A stretch of DNA of 64,000 nt from Gemmobacter megaterium (lineage in GTDB: Bacteria > Pseudomonadota > Alphaproteobacteria > Rhodobacterales > Rhodobacteraceae). Below the pieces are notes generated by a model. That model did not search any database and had not been told where the DNA came from. It was given only the letters and a program-made list of their open reading frames with translations. Shown one piece after another: positions 8,963 to 17,621 of this stretch (positions are counted from its first letter, which is position 1; each line of letters begins with the position of its first letter). Both the position numbers and the translations under genes were made by a program. The stretch spans positions 186,001 through 250,000 of the forward strand of contig NZ_FTOT01000006.1 of assembly GCF_900156815.1 (NCBI RefSeq), read 5' to 3'.

Positions 8963-10471
8963 ATGCTCTGGTCCCTTGCAAAGGCCCTGCTGTTCTTCGC
9001 GCTGGTCGCGGTGCTGACCTGGGGGGCGGCCCTGCTGTCTGAAACCGGCGGTGGCATCCGTATCTCCATGCTGGGATGGGAGGTCACGCTGGGCCCGTTG
9101 CAGGCGGCCATCGCTGCCATCCTGCTGGTAGTGGCGATCTGGCTGTTGATGCGGATTGCAGGTCTGACGATTGCCATCCTGCGTTTTCTCACCGGGGACG
9201 AGACGGCGCTGTCGCGTCATTTCGACCGGAACCGCGAACGCCGGGGCTATGCGGCGCTGTCCGAGGCGCTCATGGCGTTGGCGTCTGGCGAGCATCGGGT
9301 CGCGGCTGCCCGTGCCGCCAAGGCGGAAAAGCTTCTGGCCAAGCCAGAGCTGACCACGCTGATCAAGGCCGAGGCCGCACAGGCCTCTGGGGATCGTGTC
9401 ACGGCCGAGGCGGCATACCGCGAACTCTTGGCAGATGATCGTAGCCGGTTTGTGGGCGTCCGCGGCCTGATGAAGCTGAAGTTGGAGCAGGGCGATACCG
9501 AAACGGCCATGAAGCTGGCCGAAAAGGCGCTGGCGCTAAAGCCAAAGCACGGCGAAACGCAGGATATCCTGCTTCAGTTGCAGACCGGCGGCAAGGATTG
9601 GCATGGGGCGCGGCTGACGCTTGGCTCCAAGCTGAAATCGGGTGGGCTGCCCAAGGATGTCTGGCGCCGTCGTGATGCCGTGCTGGCACTGCAAGAGGCG
9701 CGGGTTCTGCTGGATGACGCCTCCAGCGTGGAGGCGCGCGAAGCCGCGATTGCGGCCAACAAGGCCAGCCCGGACCTGATTCCCGCTGCGGCAATGGCCG
9801 CACGAAGCTATATCGCGCAAGGCAATGGCAAAGCCGCCGCCCGTGTGCTGCGCAAGGCGTGGGAGGCGCAGCCGCATCCCGATCTGGCAGCGGCCTTTGC
9901 CGAGATCGTTCCCGAGGAGACCGCGTCCGACCGCGTCCGTCGCTTTCATGCGCTGACCGACATCAAGCCGGATCACGAGGAAACCCGGTTGCTGATGGCA
10001 GAGTTGAACATTGCGGCCGAGGATTTTCCGGCCGCGCGCCGCGCCTTGGGCAGCATCGCGGTTGATCATCCGACGACGCGGGCGCTGGCTATCATGGCGG
10101 CCATCGAACGCGGGTCGGGGGCTGATGATGCCGTGGTCCGTGGTTGGCTGGCCCGGGCCCTGACTGCGCCGCGCGGGCCGCAATGGGTGTGCCAGACTTG
10201 CCATGCGATCCACACCGCCTGGGCGCCTATATGCGAAAATTGCGCGGGGTTCGATACTCTTGCCTGGGCCGAGCCGCCGGAAACCTCTGGCCCCAGCCCG
10301 ACTCAGACAGAGATGCTGCCACTGATCGTCGGCCGCCCCGAAGCCGCAGGGCCAGAGATGGTCGAGGTGCCGGATGCCGAAGTGCTGGAGCCGGAGGTTA
10401 CTGGCGCAGACCTTTCGGAACCCGCCCCACCCGTCACCCCTGACGAGCTTGCGCGCAAGGGTGCGTTCTAG
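8963..10471 (+). CDS. hemY: HemY-type membrane TPR protein
   Basis: This 502-residue protein carries the HemY N-terminal domain: two membrane helices (about 1-25 and 40-65) and then tetratricopeptide-like helical pairs in the periplasm (for example residues around GDTETAMKLAEKALALKPKH). HemY_N proteins sit beside heme genes, but their role in heme synthesis is not proven; this is not the HemY of Gram-positive bacteria (protoporphyrinogen oxidase). Near the C-terminus is a four-cysteine knuckle, CQTC followed by ICENC (C-x2-C-x12-C-x2-C), like a zinc ribbon or rubredoxin knuckle, followed by an acidic proline-rich tail. AGGAGG at 8951-8956 supports the start. It follows Mic60 by 10 bp, and a good terminator lies downstream. 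Confidence 0.85.
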   Translation: MLWSLAKALLFFALVAVLTWGAALLSETGGGIRISMLGWEVTLGPLQAAIAAILLVVAIWLLMRIAGLTIAILRFLTGDETALSRHFDRNRERRGYAALSEALMALASGEHRVAAARAAKAEKLLAKPELTTLIKAEAAQASGDRVTAEAAYRELLADDRSRFVGVRGLMKLKLEQGDTETAMKLAEKALALKPKHGETQDILLQLQTGGKDWHGARLTLGSKLKSGGLPKDVWRRRDAVLALQEARVLLDDASSVEAREAAIAANKASPDLIPAAAMAARSYIAQGNGKAAARVLRKAWEAQPHPDLAAAFAEIVPEETASDRVRRFHALTDIKPDHEETRLLMAELNIAAEDFPAARRALGSIAVDHPTTRALAIMAAIERGSGADDAVVRGWLARALTAPRGPQWVCQTCHAIHTAWAPICENCAGFDTLAWAEPPETSGPSPTQTEMLPLIVGRPEAAGPEMVEVPDAEVLEPEVTGADLSEPAPPVTPDELARKGAF

Positions 10472-10483
10472 GCCATGCCGTTG

Positions 10484-10504
10484 CGGCTGACGGCTGACGG
10501 CTGA
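10484..10504. repeat. Three tandem copies of a 7-bp unit (CGGCTGA)
   Basis: The unit CGGCTGA occurs three times without interruption, beginning 12 bp after the hemY stop and ending just before the terminator stem. It is outside any coding frame. It looks like slipped-strand expansion; no function is evident. Confidence 0.8.
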
Positions 10505-10506
10505 TG

Positions 10507-10530
10507 GCCTGCCCGAACGGCAGGCTTTCA
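10507..10530 (+). terminator. Rho-independent terminator of the hemD-Mic60-hemY operon
   Basis: A perfect 7-bp stem GCCTGCC/GGCAGGC (10507-10513 and 10519-10525) with a 5-base loop is followed by TTTCATCTT. It lies 35 bp after the hemY stop in the right orientation. Confidence 0.75.
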
Positions 10531-10596
10531 TCTTGGGCAGTCGGGAATGCTCGGGCCGTGACATCAGCCCGGATGTGTGCGCAGGCAAGGCGGAAT

Positions 10597-10673
10597 TGGC
10601 GACCCCGGGAGGACTCGAACCCCCGGCCAGCCGCTTAGAAGGCGGCTGCTCTATCCAGCTGAGCTACGGGGCC
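10597..10673 (-). tRNA. tRNA-Arg (anticodon UCU)
   Basis: Read on the minus strand, this 77-base segment folds as a standard cloverleaf. The 7-bp acceptor stem starts GGCCCCG and pairs with CGGGGTC (one G-U pair), the D-arm contains AGCTCAGCTGGATAGAGC, the anticodon stem GCCGC/GCGGC encloses the loop CTTCTAA with anticodon TCT, and the T-arm contains GGTTCGAGTCC. The 3' CCA is encoded. It reads AGA (and AGG by wobble) codons, which are rare in this GC-rich genome. The 274 bp between this gene and the next (10674-10947) hold no recognisable gene; the tRNA promoter must lie there. Confidence 0.97.
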
Positions 10674-10947
10674 GTCTGGCCTTGATACCTGTTCGCAATA
10701 CGCTTCGCAACTGACCAGAGCCGGGAAAAGTCAGGCAGGCGCGTGTGCCCTTTTGCGGGGTTGGTCCAGCCCGTGCCGGACAATTGTGCGCCATGACAGC
10801 ACCGCCTGGATCTCCTGCGACAGCAGGTGGTTGTCCGTTTGACCGCTGATCCGGTCGGGCGCAAATGGCCGCAACATGGCCCCGTTCTGCCCGCTTGTTG
10901 CCGCATTTGCGGGCTATCACGGCAAAGTCTGAAAACGAGTGAGTCCC

Positions 10948-11256
10948 ATGCACAAGCACAGAACCCCATCGGAGACCATCGAGCGCCTAGAGGCCGAAAT
11001 GCGTGCGGTGCGGCTGGAGCTGGAAGGGGCGGAACTGGCGTTTCTGATGCTTGGTCGGGCGTTCGCTTCTGTCACGCCTGAAATTGCCGGGGCGCTGACA
11101 CAGGCCGTGGGTGCGCTTGATCATCCGTCCTGCGACACGCCGGCGGTCAGGGCGCTCATGGATGGCTTGCAGAACACCCGTCAACGGTCAAAGATTGCCC
11201 GGACATCGCAACGGCTGCGCCTTGTGATCGACAATGTGCAGGATCGGTCTGCCTGA
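10948..11256 (+). CDS. Small helical protein of unknown function
   Basis: A 102-residue soluble protein with no signal peptide. The N-terminal part (about residues 8-35) is an amphipathic helix with heptad-like spacing, TIERLEAEMRAVRLELEGAE, that could form a coiled coil; the rest is mixed helix with one cysteine. No family is recognised. The ATG at 10948 is used; a GTG three codons upstream is possible. It stands alone between tRNA-Arg and dapD, convergent with dapD. Confidence 0.55.
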   Translation: MHKHRTPSETIERLEAEMRAVRLELEGAELAFLMLGRAFASVTPEIAGALTQAVGALDHPSCDTPAVRALMDGLQNTRQRSKIARTSQRLRLVIDNVQDRSA

Positions 11257-11308
11257 CCCGGACAATGCCGGATCGCCTTGACGCCCGGCTTGCACGATCC
11301 AGCAGAGG

Positions 11309-11331
11309 GTTTCGCAGGCGTGCCGCGAAAC
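11309..11331. terminator. Hairpin between convergent genes
   Basis: The stem GTTTCGC/GCGAAAC (7 bp, 9-base loop) sits between the 102-residue gene and the dapD stop. No T-run follows on either strand, so termination here would be weak or structural only. Confidence 0.3.
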
Positions 11332-11418
11332 TCCCACAGACTTTTGCCGATCCGGGCCAGTGCGCAGGCAGTGGCCGGTGCGCGGCCCGAGCGGCCGCGC
11401 CATGGCCCCGGTGCGGGC

Positions 11419-12255
11419 TTAGTCGCGCAGAAGCTCGTTGATCGAGGTTTTCGACCGGGTTTGCGCATCGACGCGCTTCACGATCACGGCGCAATACAGG
11501 TTCACACCGTTCTTGGACGGCAGCGACCCCGAGACGACAACCGAACCCGCCGGAACCTCGCCATACATGACCTCGCCGGTTTCACGGTCGACGATCTTGG
11601 TGGATTTGCCGATGAAGACACCCATGCCAAGGACCGAGCCTTCGCGCACGATGCAACCTTCGACCACTTCGGACCGCGCCCCGATAAAGCAGTTGTCCTC
11701 GATGATGGTCGGGCCGGCCTGCATCGGCTCCAGAACGCCGCCAATACCGACACCGCCGGAAAGATGGACGTTCTTGCCGATCTGGGCGCAAGACCCGACC
11801 GTGGCCCAGGTATCCACCATGGTGCCCGAATCCACATAGGCGCCGAGATTCACGAACGACGGCATCAGTACGACACCCGGCGCGATATAGGCCGACCGGC
11901 GGACGACACAGTTCGGCACGGCGCGAAAGCCGGCCGCGCGCCATTGGTTTTCACCCCAACCGGCGAATTTGCTGTCCACCTTGTCCCACCAGCCGCTGCC
12001 CTGCGGGCCGCCCTGCTGCATCTCCATGTCCTTCAGGCGAAAGCCCAGAAGAACCGCCTTTTTCGCCCATTGGTTCACATGCCAGTCGGCGCCGCGCTTT
12101 TCCGCCACCCGCAATGTCCCGGCATCGAGGGCGGAGAGCGTATCTTCGATTGCCTCGCGCGTTTCCCCCTGGGTCGCGGGGGTGATTGCGTCGCGTGCGT
12201 CCCAGGCGGCCTCGATGGCGGCTTCGAGGGCTGCGTTGGTGACGGCGTTGGACAT
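11419..12255 (-). CDS. dapD: Tetrahydrodipicolinate N-succinyltransferase DapD
   Basis: DapD adds succinyl from succinyl-CoA to tetrahydrodipicolinate in lysine and diaminopimelate synthesis. The 278-residue protein has an N-terminal helical domain and then a left-handed beta-helix of hexapeptide repeats, seen from about residue 120 on ([20 protein letters not shown], then [20 protein letters not shown]). The C-terminus carries the CoA-binding tail ending in TSINELLRD. Length and motifs are normal. With the dapA gene at 16609-17481 it shows the succinylase branch of the pathway, with dapA and dapD not in one operon. Confidence 0.97.
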   Translation of the reverse strand: MSNAVTNAALEAAIEAAWDARDAITPATQGETREAIEDTLSALDAGTLRVAEKRGADWHVNQWAKKAVLLGFRLKDMEMQQGGPQGSGWWDKVDSKFAGWGENQWRAAGFRAVPNCVVRRSAYIAPGVVLMPSFVNLGAYVDSGTMVDTWATVGSCAQIGKNVHLSGGVGIGGVLEPMQAGPTIIEDNCFIGARSEVVEGCIVREGSVLGMGVFIGKSTKIVDRETGEVMYGEVPAGSVVVSGSLPSKNGVNLYCAVIVKRVDAQTRSKTSINELLRD

Positions 12256-12413
12256 GGGGGGCCTCGTGTCGCTGAAGGGTCAGTGTCGCTTAAGGGTCGG
12301 GTCAGGCTATAGGACGTGGGCGGTCGCGGTGCAATCGCCGCGTGGGCCTGCTGACCATGGAAACCGACGCCCGGATGTGCCACCTGTAAAGACCCATGCA
12401 AGAGAGTGACTCC

Positions 12414-13235
12414 ATGACCGACGACAGCCGCAGCCACCCCTTCCGCGACAGTGTTCAGGACATCGAGGCCGCCGCCGGTGTGCCCGACACACCCCAGACT
12501 CGTGCGCCCGCCTATCGTCTGGCGTTCACCGACCCCGATTTCATGACGCGCGAGGAGTTGCGCCCCGTCCGCTTGCAACTGGAATTGCTCAAGCCGCAGA
12601 TCGTCATGGACGAACGCGGGATCCAAAGCACCATCGTGCTGTTCGGTGGCGCGCGCATTCCTGCGCCTGACCGGGCAGAGACCGCCCGCACCCCCGCGCT
12701 GGCCGAATTGTCCAGCTATTACGAGGAAGCCCGCCGTTTTGCGCGCCTGATGACCGAACGCAGCATGACAAGCTATGGGCGCGAGAATGTCATTGCCACA
12801 GGCGGCGGCCCCGGCGTGATGGAGGCGGGAAATCGCGGCGCGCATGAGGCGGGGGGCCAGTCCATCGGTCTGAATATCGTCTTGCCGCATGAACAGGCGC
12901 CGAACGAATTCGTGACACCGGATCTGTGCTTCAACTTCCATTATTTCGCCATCCGCAAGATGCATTTCCTGATGCGGGCCAAGGCGGTCTGTGTGTTTCC
13001 TGGCGGCTTTGGAACGCTGGACGAGATGTTCGAGTCACTGACCCTGATCCAGACGGGACGGATGAAGCGGGTGCCGTTCCTGCTGTTCGGCAGGCCCTTC
13101 TGGGACAAGGTGGTGAATTGGCAGGCATTGGCCGAGGCGGGAACGATCAGCCCCGAGGATCTGGATCTGTTCCGATACGTCGAGACCGCCGAGGAGGCCA
13201 TTGCAGAGATCGACAACTGGAAGTCGGACTGCTGA
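12414..13235 (+). CDS. LOG-family nucleotide phosphoribohydrolase-like protein
   Basis: This 273-residue protein belongs to the LOG (TIGR00730, formerly annotated lysine decarboxylase) family. Both signature motifs are present: GGGPGVMEA near the middle and PGGFGTLDE about 60 residues later, which bind the phosphoribosyl nucleotide and hold the catalytic Glu and Arg. Such enzymes release a base from nucleoside 5'-monophosphates; the cellular substrate here is unknown. An N-terminal extension of about 70 residues precedes the Rossmann core. Two ATGs are possible, 12396 and 12414; the latter has the better AGAG spacing. Confidence 0.85.
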   Translation: MTDDSRSHPFRDSVQDIEAAAGVPDTPQTRAPAYRLAFTDPDFMTREELRPVRLQLELLKPQIVMDERGIQSTIVLFGGARIPAPDRAETARTPALAELSSYYEEARRFARLMTERSMTSYGRENVIATGGGPGVMEAGNRGAHEAGGQSIGLNIVLPHEQAPNEFVTPDLCFNFHYFAIRKMHFLMRAKAVCVFPGGFGTLDEMFESLTLIQTGRMKRVPFLLFGRPFWDKVVNWQALAEAGTISPEDLDLFRYVETAEEAIAEIDNWKSDC

Positions 13236-13263
13236 GAGGACCGTTCCCGTCTGCGCCGCTGGA

Positions 13264-14712
13264 TTACCGCGCCCAGAAGCGTACTGTCAGCAACACATAG
13301 ACCGACATCAGTTCCAGCCGCCCCACCAGCATCCCGCCGATCATCAGCCACTTGGCGCTGGTGGGAAAGCCGTCGACGGCCCCGGTCGGGCCAACCATCG
13401 GCCCATAGACCGGGCCAATATCTGCGATCGAGGTCCATGCCGCGGTCAGCGCGGTGCGGGGCGGCAGCCCGGCCATGGACAGCGCAACCGCCAGCAAGCC
13501 GAAGCTGAGGACAAACATGGTAAAGAACACGATGACGGAGTTGATCACATCGTCATCGACCGTGCGCCCGTCCAGCCGTACAGGCTGCACCGAATAGGGC
13601 ATCAGGATGCGCCGGATCTGGGTTCCGATGGCCTGGAACATCACCAGATAGCGAAACACCTTGACCGAGCATCCGGTGGATGAGGTGCATCCCCCGATAA
13701 AGCCGACGATCAGCAGGATGACAAAGGGCAGATGCCCCCAGACCAGCACGTCACCACTGCTATAGCCCGTGCCGCTGAAGATCGAGATCACGTTGAATAC
13801 GGTATCGTGCAGAGCGCCGGGCAGGGTGTCTTGACCGGCCAGAACGCGCCAGGCGATGATGGCGCCGATGGCATAGCCCGTCCAGCGCAGATAGGCCCGG
13901 ACCTGTCCGTCTTGCCACATCGGCCGAGCATGGCCCTGCATCAGCTGGATGAAGCGGATGAAGGGCAAGGTGGCAAGGATCATGAAAATCCCGGCAACAT
14001 AGTGCAGCGGCTGCGAGAATTCTGTGAACGACGTGTCGCGGTTGGAAAACCCCCCGGTAGACACCGCCGAAAGCGCGTGAATCACGGCCTCGTATCCGTT
14101 CATTCCCAGCGCCCAGAAAGCCGCCGCACAGGCCAGCGTCATGAGAACGTAGATCTGCACAAGCGCGGCTGAAATATCCAGCGCGCGCGGCAGGACCTTG
14201 CCCAACGTGTCAAAGCCTTCGGCGCGGAAGAACTGCATCCCGCCGACCTTCATCACAGGCAAAAAGATCAGGGCGACCACGACGATGCCAAGCCCCCCAA
14301 GCCATTGCAACATGGCACGCCAAAGGTTCGTGCCGGGCGGCAGGCTGTCCAGCCCTGTCAGAACGGTGGTTCCGGTCGTGGTCAGGCCGGACATGGATTC
14401 GAACAGCGCATCCGTCAGCCCGACACCTGGAGCGCCCAGCATCAATGGAAGCGAACCGAAGGCGGGCAAGACGATCCAGACGCCTGTGGTCAGCACGAAG
14501 GACTGCCGCAGGTTCAATCCGCTGCCGGTGCCGTTGGCACAGGCCAGCGCCAGCAGAACCCCGCAGACAAAGGTGATGGCTGCGGATTCCGCAAAGGACC
14601 GCCAGTTGCCATCGCCAGCAGCCAGATCCAGCGCCAGCGGAAACAGCATGAGCACCCCCAGGGTGGCGGTCAGCAGTCCGATGACATATCCAACAGGGCG
14701 CAGGTCGAGCAT
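13264..14712 (-). CDS. trkH: TrkH-type potassium uptake channel subunit
   Basis: This 482-residue integral membrane protein is the pore subunit of a Trk potassium system. The fourfold M1-P-M2 pattern is visible, with selectivity-loop segments GLTTTGTTVLTG, AVSTGGFSNRD, IFSGTGYSSGD and, last, TSIADIGPVYG, each with the key glycine apart from variation in the last loop, as is usual. No trkA is next to it. It is convergent with the LOG gene, 28 bp away, and divergent from truA. Confidence 0.93.
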   Translation of the reverse strand: MLDLRPVGYVIGLLTATLGVLMLFPLALDLAAGDGNWRSFAESAAITFVCGVLLALACANGTGSGLNLRQSFVLTTGVWIVLPAFGSLPLMLGAPGVGLTDALFESMSGLTTTGTTVLTGLDSLPPGTNLWRAMLQWLGGLGIVVVALIFLPVMKVGGMQFFRAEGFDTLGKVLPRALDISAALVQIYVLMTLACAAAFWALGMNGYEAVIHALSAVSTGGFSNRDTSFTEFSQPLHYVAGIFMILATLPFIRFIQLMQGHARPMWQDGQVRAYLRWTGYAIGAIIAWRVLAGQDTLPGALHDTVFNVISIFSGTGYSSGDVLVWGHLPFVILLIVGFIGGCTSSTGCSVKVFRYLVMFQAIGTQIRRILMPYSVQPVRLDGRTVDDDVINSVIVFFTMFVLSFGLLAVALSMAGLPPRTALTAAWTSIADIGPVYGPMVGPTGAVDGFPTSAKWLMIGGMLVGRLELMSVYVLLTVRFWAR

Positions 14713-14866
14713 GTCGCAGGCTTGGCGTCAGTGGCGCAGGCTGTCAAGCGGGGCCTTGCCGCAGACAGGGGCGGCAGGCTAGACCAACGGCCTTGGGGCG
14801 CCCGGTGCCGGTTCGGGCAAAAGGACCGCGTGCCACCTGCAACTGCCTGAAAGGGGGGTAGATCTG

Positions 14867-15652
14867 ATGCCGCGCTATGCCTTTCTGGTGGAATATGACG
14901 GGGGGCCGTTCTGTGGCTGGCAGCGTCAGGCTGACGGGCAGGTCTCGGTGCAGGGTCTGCTGGAGGCTGCGCTCGCACGGTTGGATCCGGCGCTGCCGGT
15001 CGTGGCCGCAGCAGGGCGGACAGATGCGGGTGTCCACGCAACCGGGCAGGTTGCCCATGCCGATCTGTCCCGAGACTGGGATCCGTTTCGTTTGCAGGGG
15101 GCGCTGAACCATCATCTGCGCCCCGCCCCGGTCGCAGTGCTTGCCGTCGCACTGGTCGATGCAGAGTTCCACGCCCGGTTCTCGGCGCTAGAGCGGCGCT
15201 ATCGGTTCCGCCTGCTGTGCCGACGGGCGCCCGCGACGCATGACCGGGGGCGGGTCTGGCAGGTGTCGCATCCGCTGAACGCCGGTGCGATGCGGGCAGG
15301 GGCGGCACATCTGATCGGGCTGCATGATTTCACGACGTTCCGGGCGGCAATGTGCCAGGCAAAAAGCCCGGTGAAGTCGCTGGACGAGATCCGCATCACC
15401 GAGGTTGCGGTTCCCATGGGGACCGAACTGCGCATTGATCTGCGGGCCCGCAGCTTCCTGCACAATCAGGTGCGATCCATCGTCGGCACGCTGGAGAGGG
15501 TCGGCGCCGGTGCCTGGGCCCCGGACGATGTCGGGCGTGCACTCCAGGCGAGAGATCGCGCCGCCTGTGGGCCCGTCTGCCCGCCACAAGGTCTGTATCT
15601 GACCGGCGTCCGCTATCCGCAGGAACCGTTCCCGGCGGCCCCGGCCCCCTGA
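14867..15652 (+). CDS. truA: tRNA pseudouridine(38-40) synthase TruA
   Basis: TruA isomerises uridines 38-40 in the anticodon stem of many tRNAs. The 261-residue protein has the opening [18 protein letters not shown], the catalytic aspartate Asp53 in [15 protein letters not shown], the [12 protein letters not shown] segment and the [15 protein letters not shown] motif. An AAGGGGGG site lies 9-16 bp upstream of the ATG. Monocistronic in appearance. Confidence 0.97.
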   Translation: MPRYAFLVEYDGGPFCGWQRQADGQVSVQGLLEAALARLDPALPVVAAAGRTDAGVHATGQVAHADLSRDWDPFRLQGALNHHLRPAPVAVLAVALVDAEFHARFSALERRYRFRLLCRRAPATHDRGRVWQVSHPLNAGAMRAGAAHLIGLHDFTTFRAAMCQAKSPVKSLDEIRITEVAVPMGTELRIDLRARSFLHNQVRSIVGTLERVGAGAWAPDDVGRALQARDRAACGPVCPPQGLYLTGVRYPQEPFPAAPAP

Positions 15653-15777
15653 GAGGGCACGCTCGCCAGAACAAGGCCCCGCACGCGACCGTGATGGCAC
15701 CGCGCGCCGCGCAAGCGGCGATCCGCCACCCGATATTGATCTTGTGCGCTGGTATCCGCTTGGAATGCTTGATCAAT

Positions 15778-15807
15778 TTTACATGATCTGCGGAACCCTT
15801 GTATGGG
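15778..15807 (+). promoter_or_regulatory. Possible sigma70-type promoter of the outer-membrane barrel gene
   Basis: TTTACA (15778-15783) and TATGGG (15802-15807) are 18 bp apart in an unusually AT-rich patch, giving a leader of about 120 bases before the ATG at 15936. The -10 match is only moderate. An inverted repeat GATCA-N8-TGATC (15771-15788) overlaps the -35 region and could be an operator. Confidence 0.35.
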
Positions 15808-15903
15808 CTTGTGGGTTGTTTAGCTGTGCCGGACGCGGCCACGGCACTGTGCGGGCGAGTCCTTCGGGTCGATCCCGCGCGTGGCAACCGGGCCGCAGAT
15901 GAA

Positions 15904-15918
15904 CGCTCGCAACGAGCG
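15904..15918 (+). promoter_or_regulatory. Leader hairpin upstream of the barrel gene's ribosome site
   Basis: CGCTCG/CGAGCG (15904-15909, 15913-15918) with a CAA loop lies just before the AGGTGATGAG ribosome site. A stable hairpin directly upstream of the ribosome site is common in leaders of abundant outer-membrane protein messages and can protect the 5' end. A second pairing, GTGCCG with CGGCAC, lies further upstream in the leader. Confidence 0.4.
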
Positions 15919-15935
15919 AAATTACAGGTGATGAG

Positions 15936-16550
15936 ATGAAAAACTTCCTTCTGTCTGCTGCCGTCCTGACGGCCTCTGGCGCCGCCGCCTATGCAGGCGG
16001 TCCGGTGGCGCCCGCGCCCGAGCCGGTGCTGGCCCCCGTCGCCCAGCCCGCGCCTCAACTGAGCTTCGGCAACTGGCAGGGTGGGTATGTCGGCGGCAAC
16101 CTGAACTGGGGCAAGAACCCGGTCTCGGGTTTTCTGGATGATCCCGACGGGGCCAGCGGCGCGCTGCGCGGTGGCTACGACTGGCAGGCCGGGCGTACCG
16201 TGATGGGGCTGGGTGCCGAGTATGACTTCGGCAAGCTCAAAGGCAACAACGCAGCGGGCGCCGCGTCGTCGGTCGGCAAGGCGGCAACTGTGTTCGGGCG
16301 TCTGGGGTATGATGCCGGTCCCTGGCTGCCCTATGCCATGGCCGGGTATACCTGGGCCGATGGCCAGTCGGGCGGTGCCGATGCCAATCTTGATGGCTAC
16401 ACCGTCGGCCTTGGCGTCGAGCGCAAGTTCAACGACCGCTGGAGCGGCTATGCCGAATACAACTACACGGACTTTGGCCGTGTCGCGGCCTTTGGAAATT
16501 CCAAGGTCGAGACCCAGAAGGTCAAGCTGGGTGTGAACTTCAAGTTCTGA
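15936..16550 (+). CDS. Small outer-membrane beta-barrel protein
   Basis: This 204-residue protein has a signal peptide (residues 1-20, ending AAAYA), a proline-rich linker (PVAPAPEPVLAPVAQPAP), then about eight amphipathic strands (for example WQGGYVGGNLNWG, VMGLGAEYDFG, YTVGLGVERKF, WSGYAEYNYTDFG). The chain ends in VNFKF, the terminal Phe expected for BAM recognition. It fits the OmpA-like/Omp25-Opa class of eight-stranded barrels common in alphaproteobacteria; the exact function (structural, adhesion or small porin) is unknown. It has its own promoter candidate and strong terminator, indicating a single-gene unit. Confidence 0.85.
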   Translation: MKNFLLSAAVLTASGAAAYAGGPVAPAPEPVLAPVAQPAPQLSFGNWQGGYVGGNLNWGKNPVSGFLDDPDGASGALRGGYDWQAGRTVMGLGAEYDFGKLKGNNAAGAASSVGKAATVFGRLGYDAGPWLPYAMAGYTWADGQSGGADANLDGYTVGLGVERKFNDRWSGYAEYNYTDFGRVAAFGNSKVETQKVKLGVNFKF

Positions 16551-16556
16551 TATCGG

Positions 16557-16581
16557 ATGGGGCGCCACTGGCGCCCCATTT
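16557..16581. terminator. Strong bidirectional terminator between the barrel gene and dapA
   Basis: A perfect 10-bp stem ATGGGGCGCC/GGCGCCCCAT (16557-16566, 16570-16579) with a 3-base loop is followed by T on the plus strand. It lies 6 bp after the barrel gene stop and 28 bp beyond the dapA stop on the other strand. Confidence 0.8.
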
Positions 16582-16608
16582 CCTTGTCAGGGTCATGCGA
16601 CCGACAGG

Positions 16609-17481
16609 TCAGATCAGGCCAGCGTGGCGCATGGCGGCCTTGATCCTGTCCTTGGTGCCATCGGTCAGTCCGACAAGCGGCAGGCGCACTTCGTCAGAGC
16701 ACAGGCCCAGAACCGACAGCGCGTATTTCGCGCCGACCAGACCCGGCTCGATGAAAATCGCCTCGTGAAGCGGCATCAGCCGGTCCTGATAGCCCAGCGC
16801 CACCTTGTAGTCGCCGCGCAGCGTGGCCTGCTGGAATTCCGCGCACAGTTTCGGTGCCACGTTTGCCGTGACCGAAATGCAGCCGACCCCGCCATGGGCG
16901 TTGAAACCAAGCGCGGTCGCATCCTCGCCTGACAGTTGGATGAAATCGGCGCCGCAGGTGATGCGCTGCTGGCTGACACGTTCCAGTTTGCCGGTCGCAT
17001 CCTTGACGCCGATGATGCGCGGCAGTTGCGCCAGTTTGCCCATGGTCTCGGGGGTCATGTCGATGACCGAGCGAGGCGGGATGTTGTAGATCACGATCGG
17101 CAGAGCGCAGGCGTCGTGCATCGCGGTGAAATGCGCGATCAGCCCCGCCTGGGTCGGTTTGTTGTAATAGGGCGTCACCACCAGGGCCGCATCGGCCCCC
17201 GCCTTTTCGGCAAAGCGGATCAGGCGGATGCCCTCGGTCGTGCTGTTCGATCCGGCACCGGCAATCACCGGCACGCGGCCGGCCGCGGCCTTGACCACGG
17301 TTTCGATGACCGTCTCGTGCTCTTCATGGCTGAGCGTCGGGCTTTCACCTGTGGTGCCCACGGGGACAAGGCCGGTCGAGCCTTGTTCGATGTGCCATTC
17401 GACAAGCTTCTTGAGCGTGTCCAGATCCAGCTCGCCGTTCTTGAACGGCGTCACCAGCGCAGGCATGGAGCCTTTAATCAT
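16609..17481 (-). CDS. dapA: 4-hydroxy-tetrahydrodipicolinate synthase DapA
   Basis: DapA condenses pyruvate and aspartate semialdehyde, the first step to lysine and diaminopimelate. The 290-residue protein has the full catalytic set: Thr-Thr in [11 protein letters not shown], the [13 protein letters not shown] loop, Tyr and Arg in [12 protein letters not shown], and the Schiff-base Lys in IIGVKDATG. An AAGGAGA ribosome site fixes the ATG at 17481. The placement dapA, Slt-type transglycosylase, smpB is common in related genomes. A second DapA-family gene at 29402-30310 lies in a catabolic context; this one is the likely biosynthetic enzyme. Confidence 0.96.
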   Translation of the reverse strand: MIKGSMPALVTPFKNGELDLDTLKKLVEWHIEQGSTGLVPVGTTGESPTLSHEEHETVIETVVKAAAGRVPVIAGAGSNSTTEGIRLIRFAEKAGADAALVVTPYYNKPTQAGLIAHFTAMHDACALPIVIYNIPPRSVIDMTPETMGKLAQLPRIIGVKDATGKLERVSQQRITCGADFIQLSGEDATALGFNAHGGVGCISVTANVAPKLCAEFQQATLRGDYKVALGYQDRLMPLHEAIFIEPGLVGAKYALSVLGLCSDEVRLPLVGLTDGTKDRIKAAMRHAGLI

Positions 17482-17621
17482 GGACGCGTCTCCTTCGAAT
17501 GGGGCATCGAGTCGCCCTTGGTTGAACGCGCCCTTCCTAGCCGTGCTATGGCGCGTTGCCAAGCGGGGGGCTGGCGGGTTTGTGTGTTGCGCGCGCCCAT
17601 GTTCCAGAGGCAAATGGGGCC

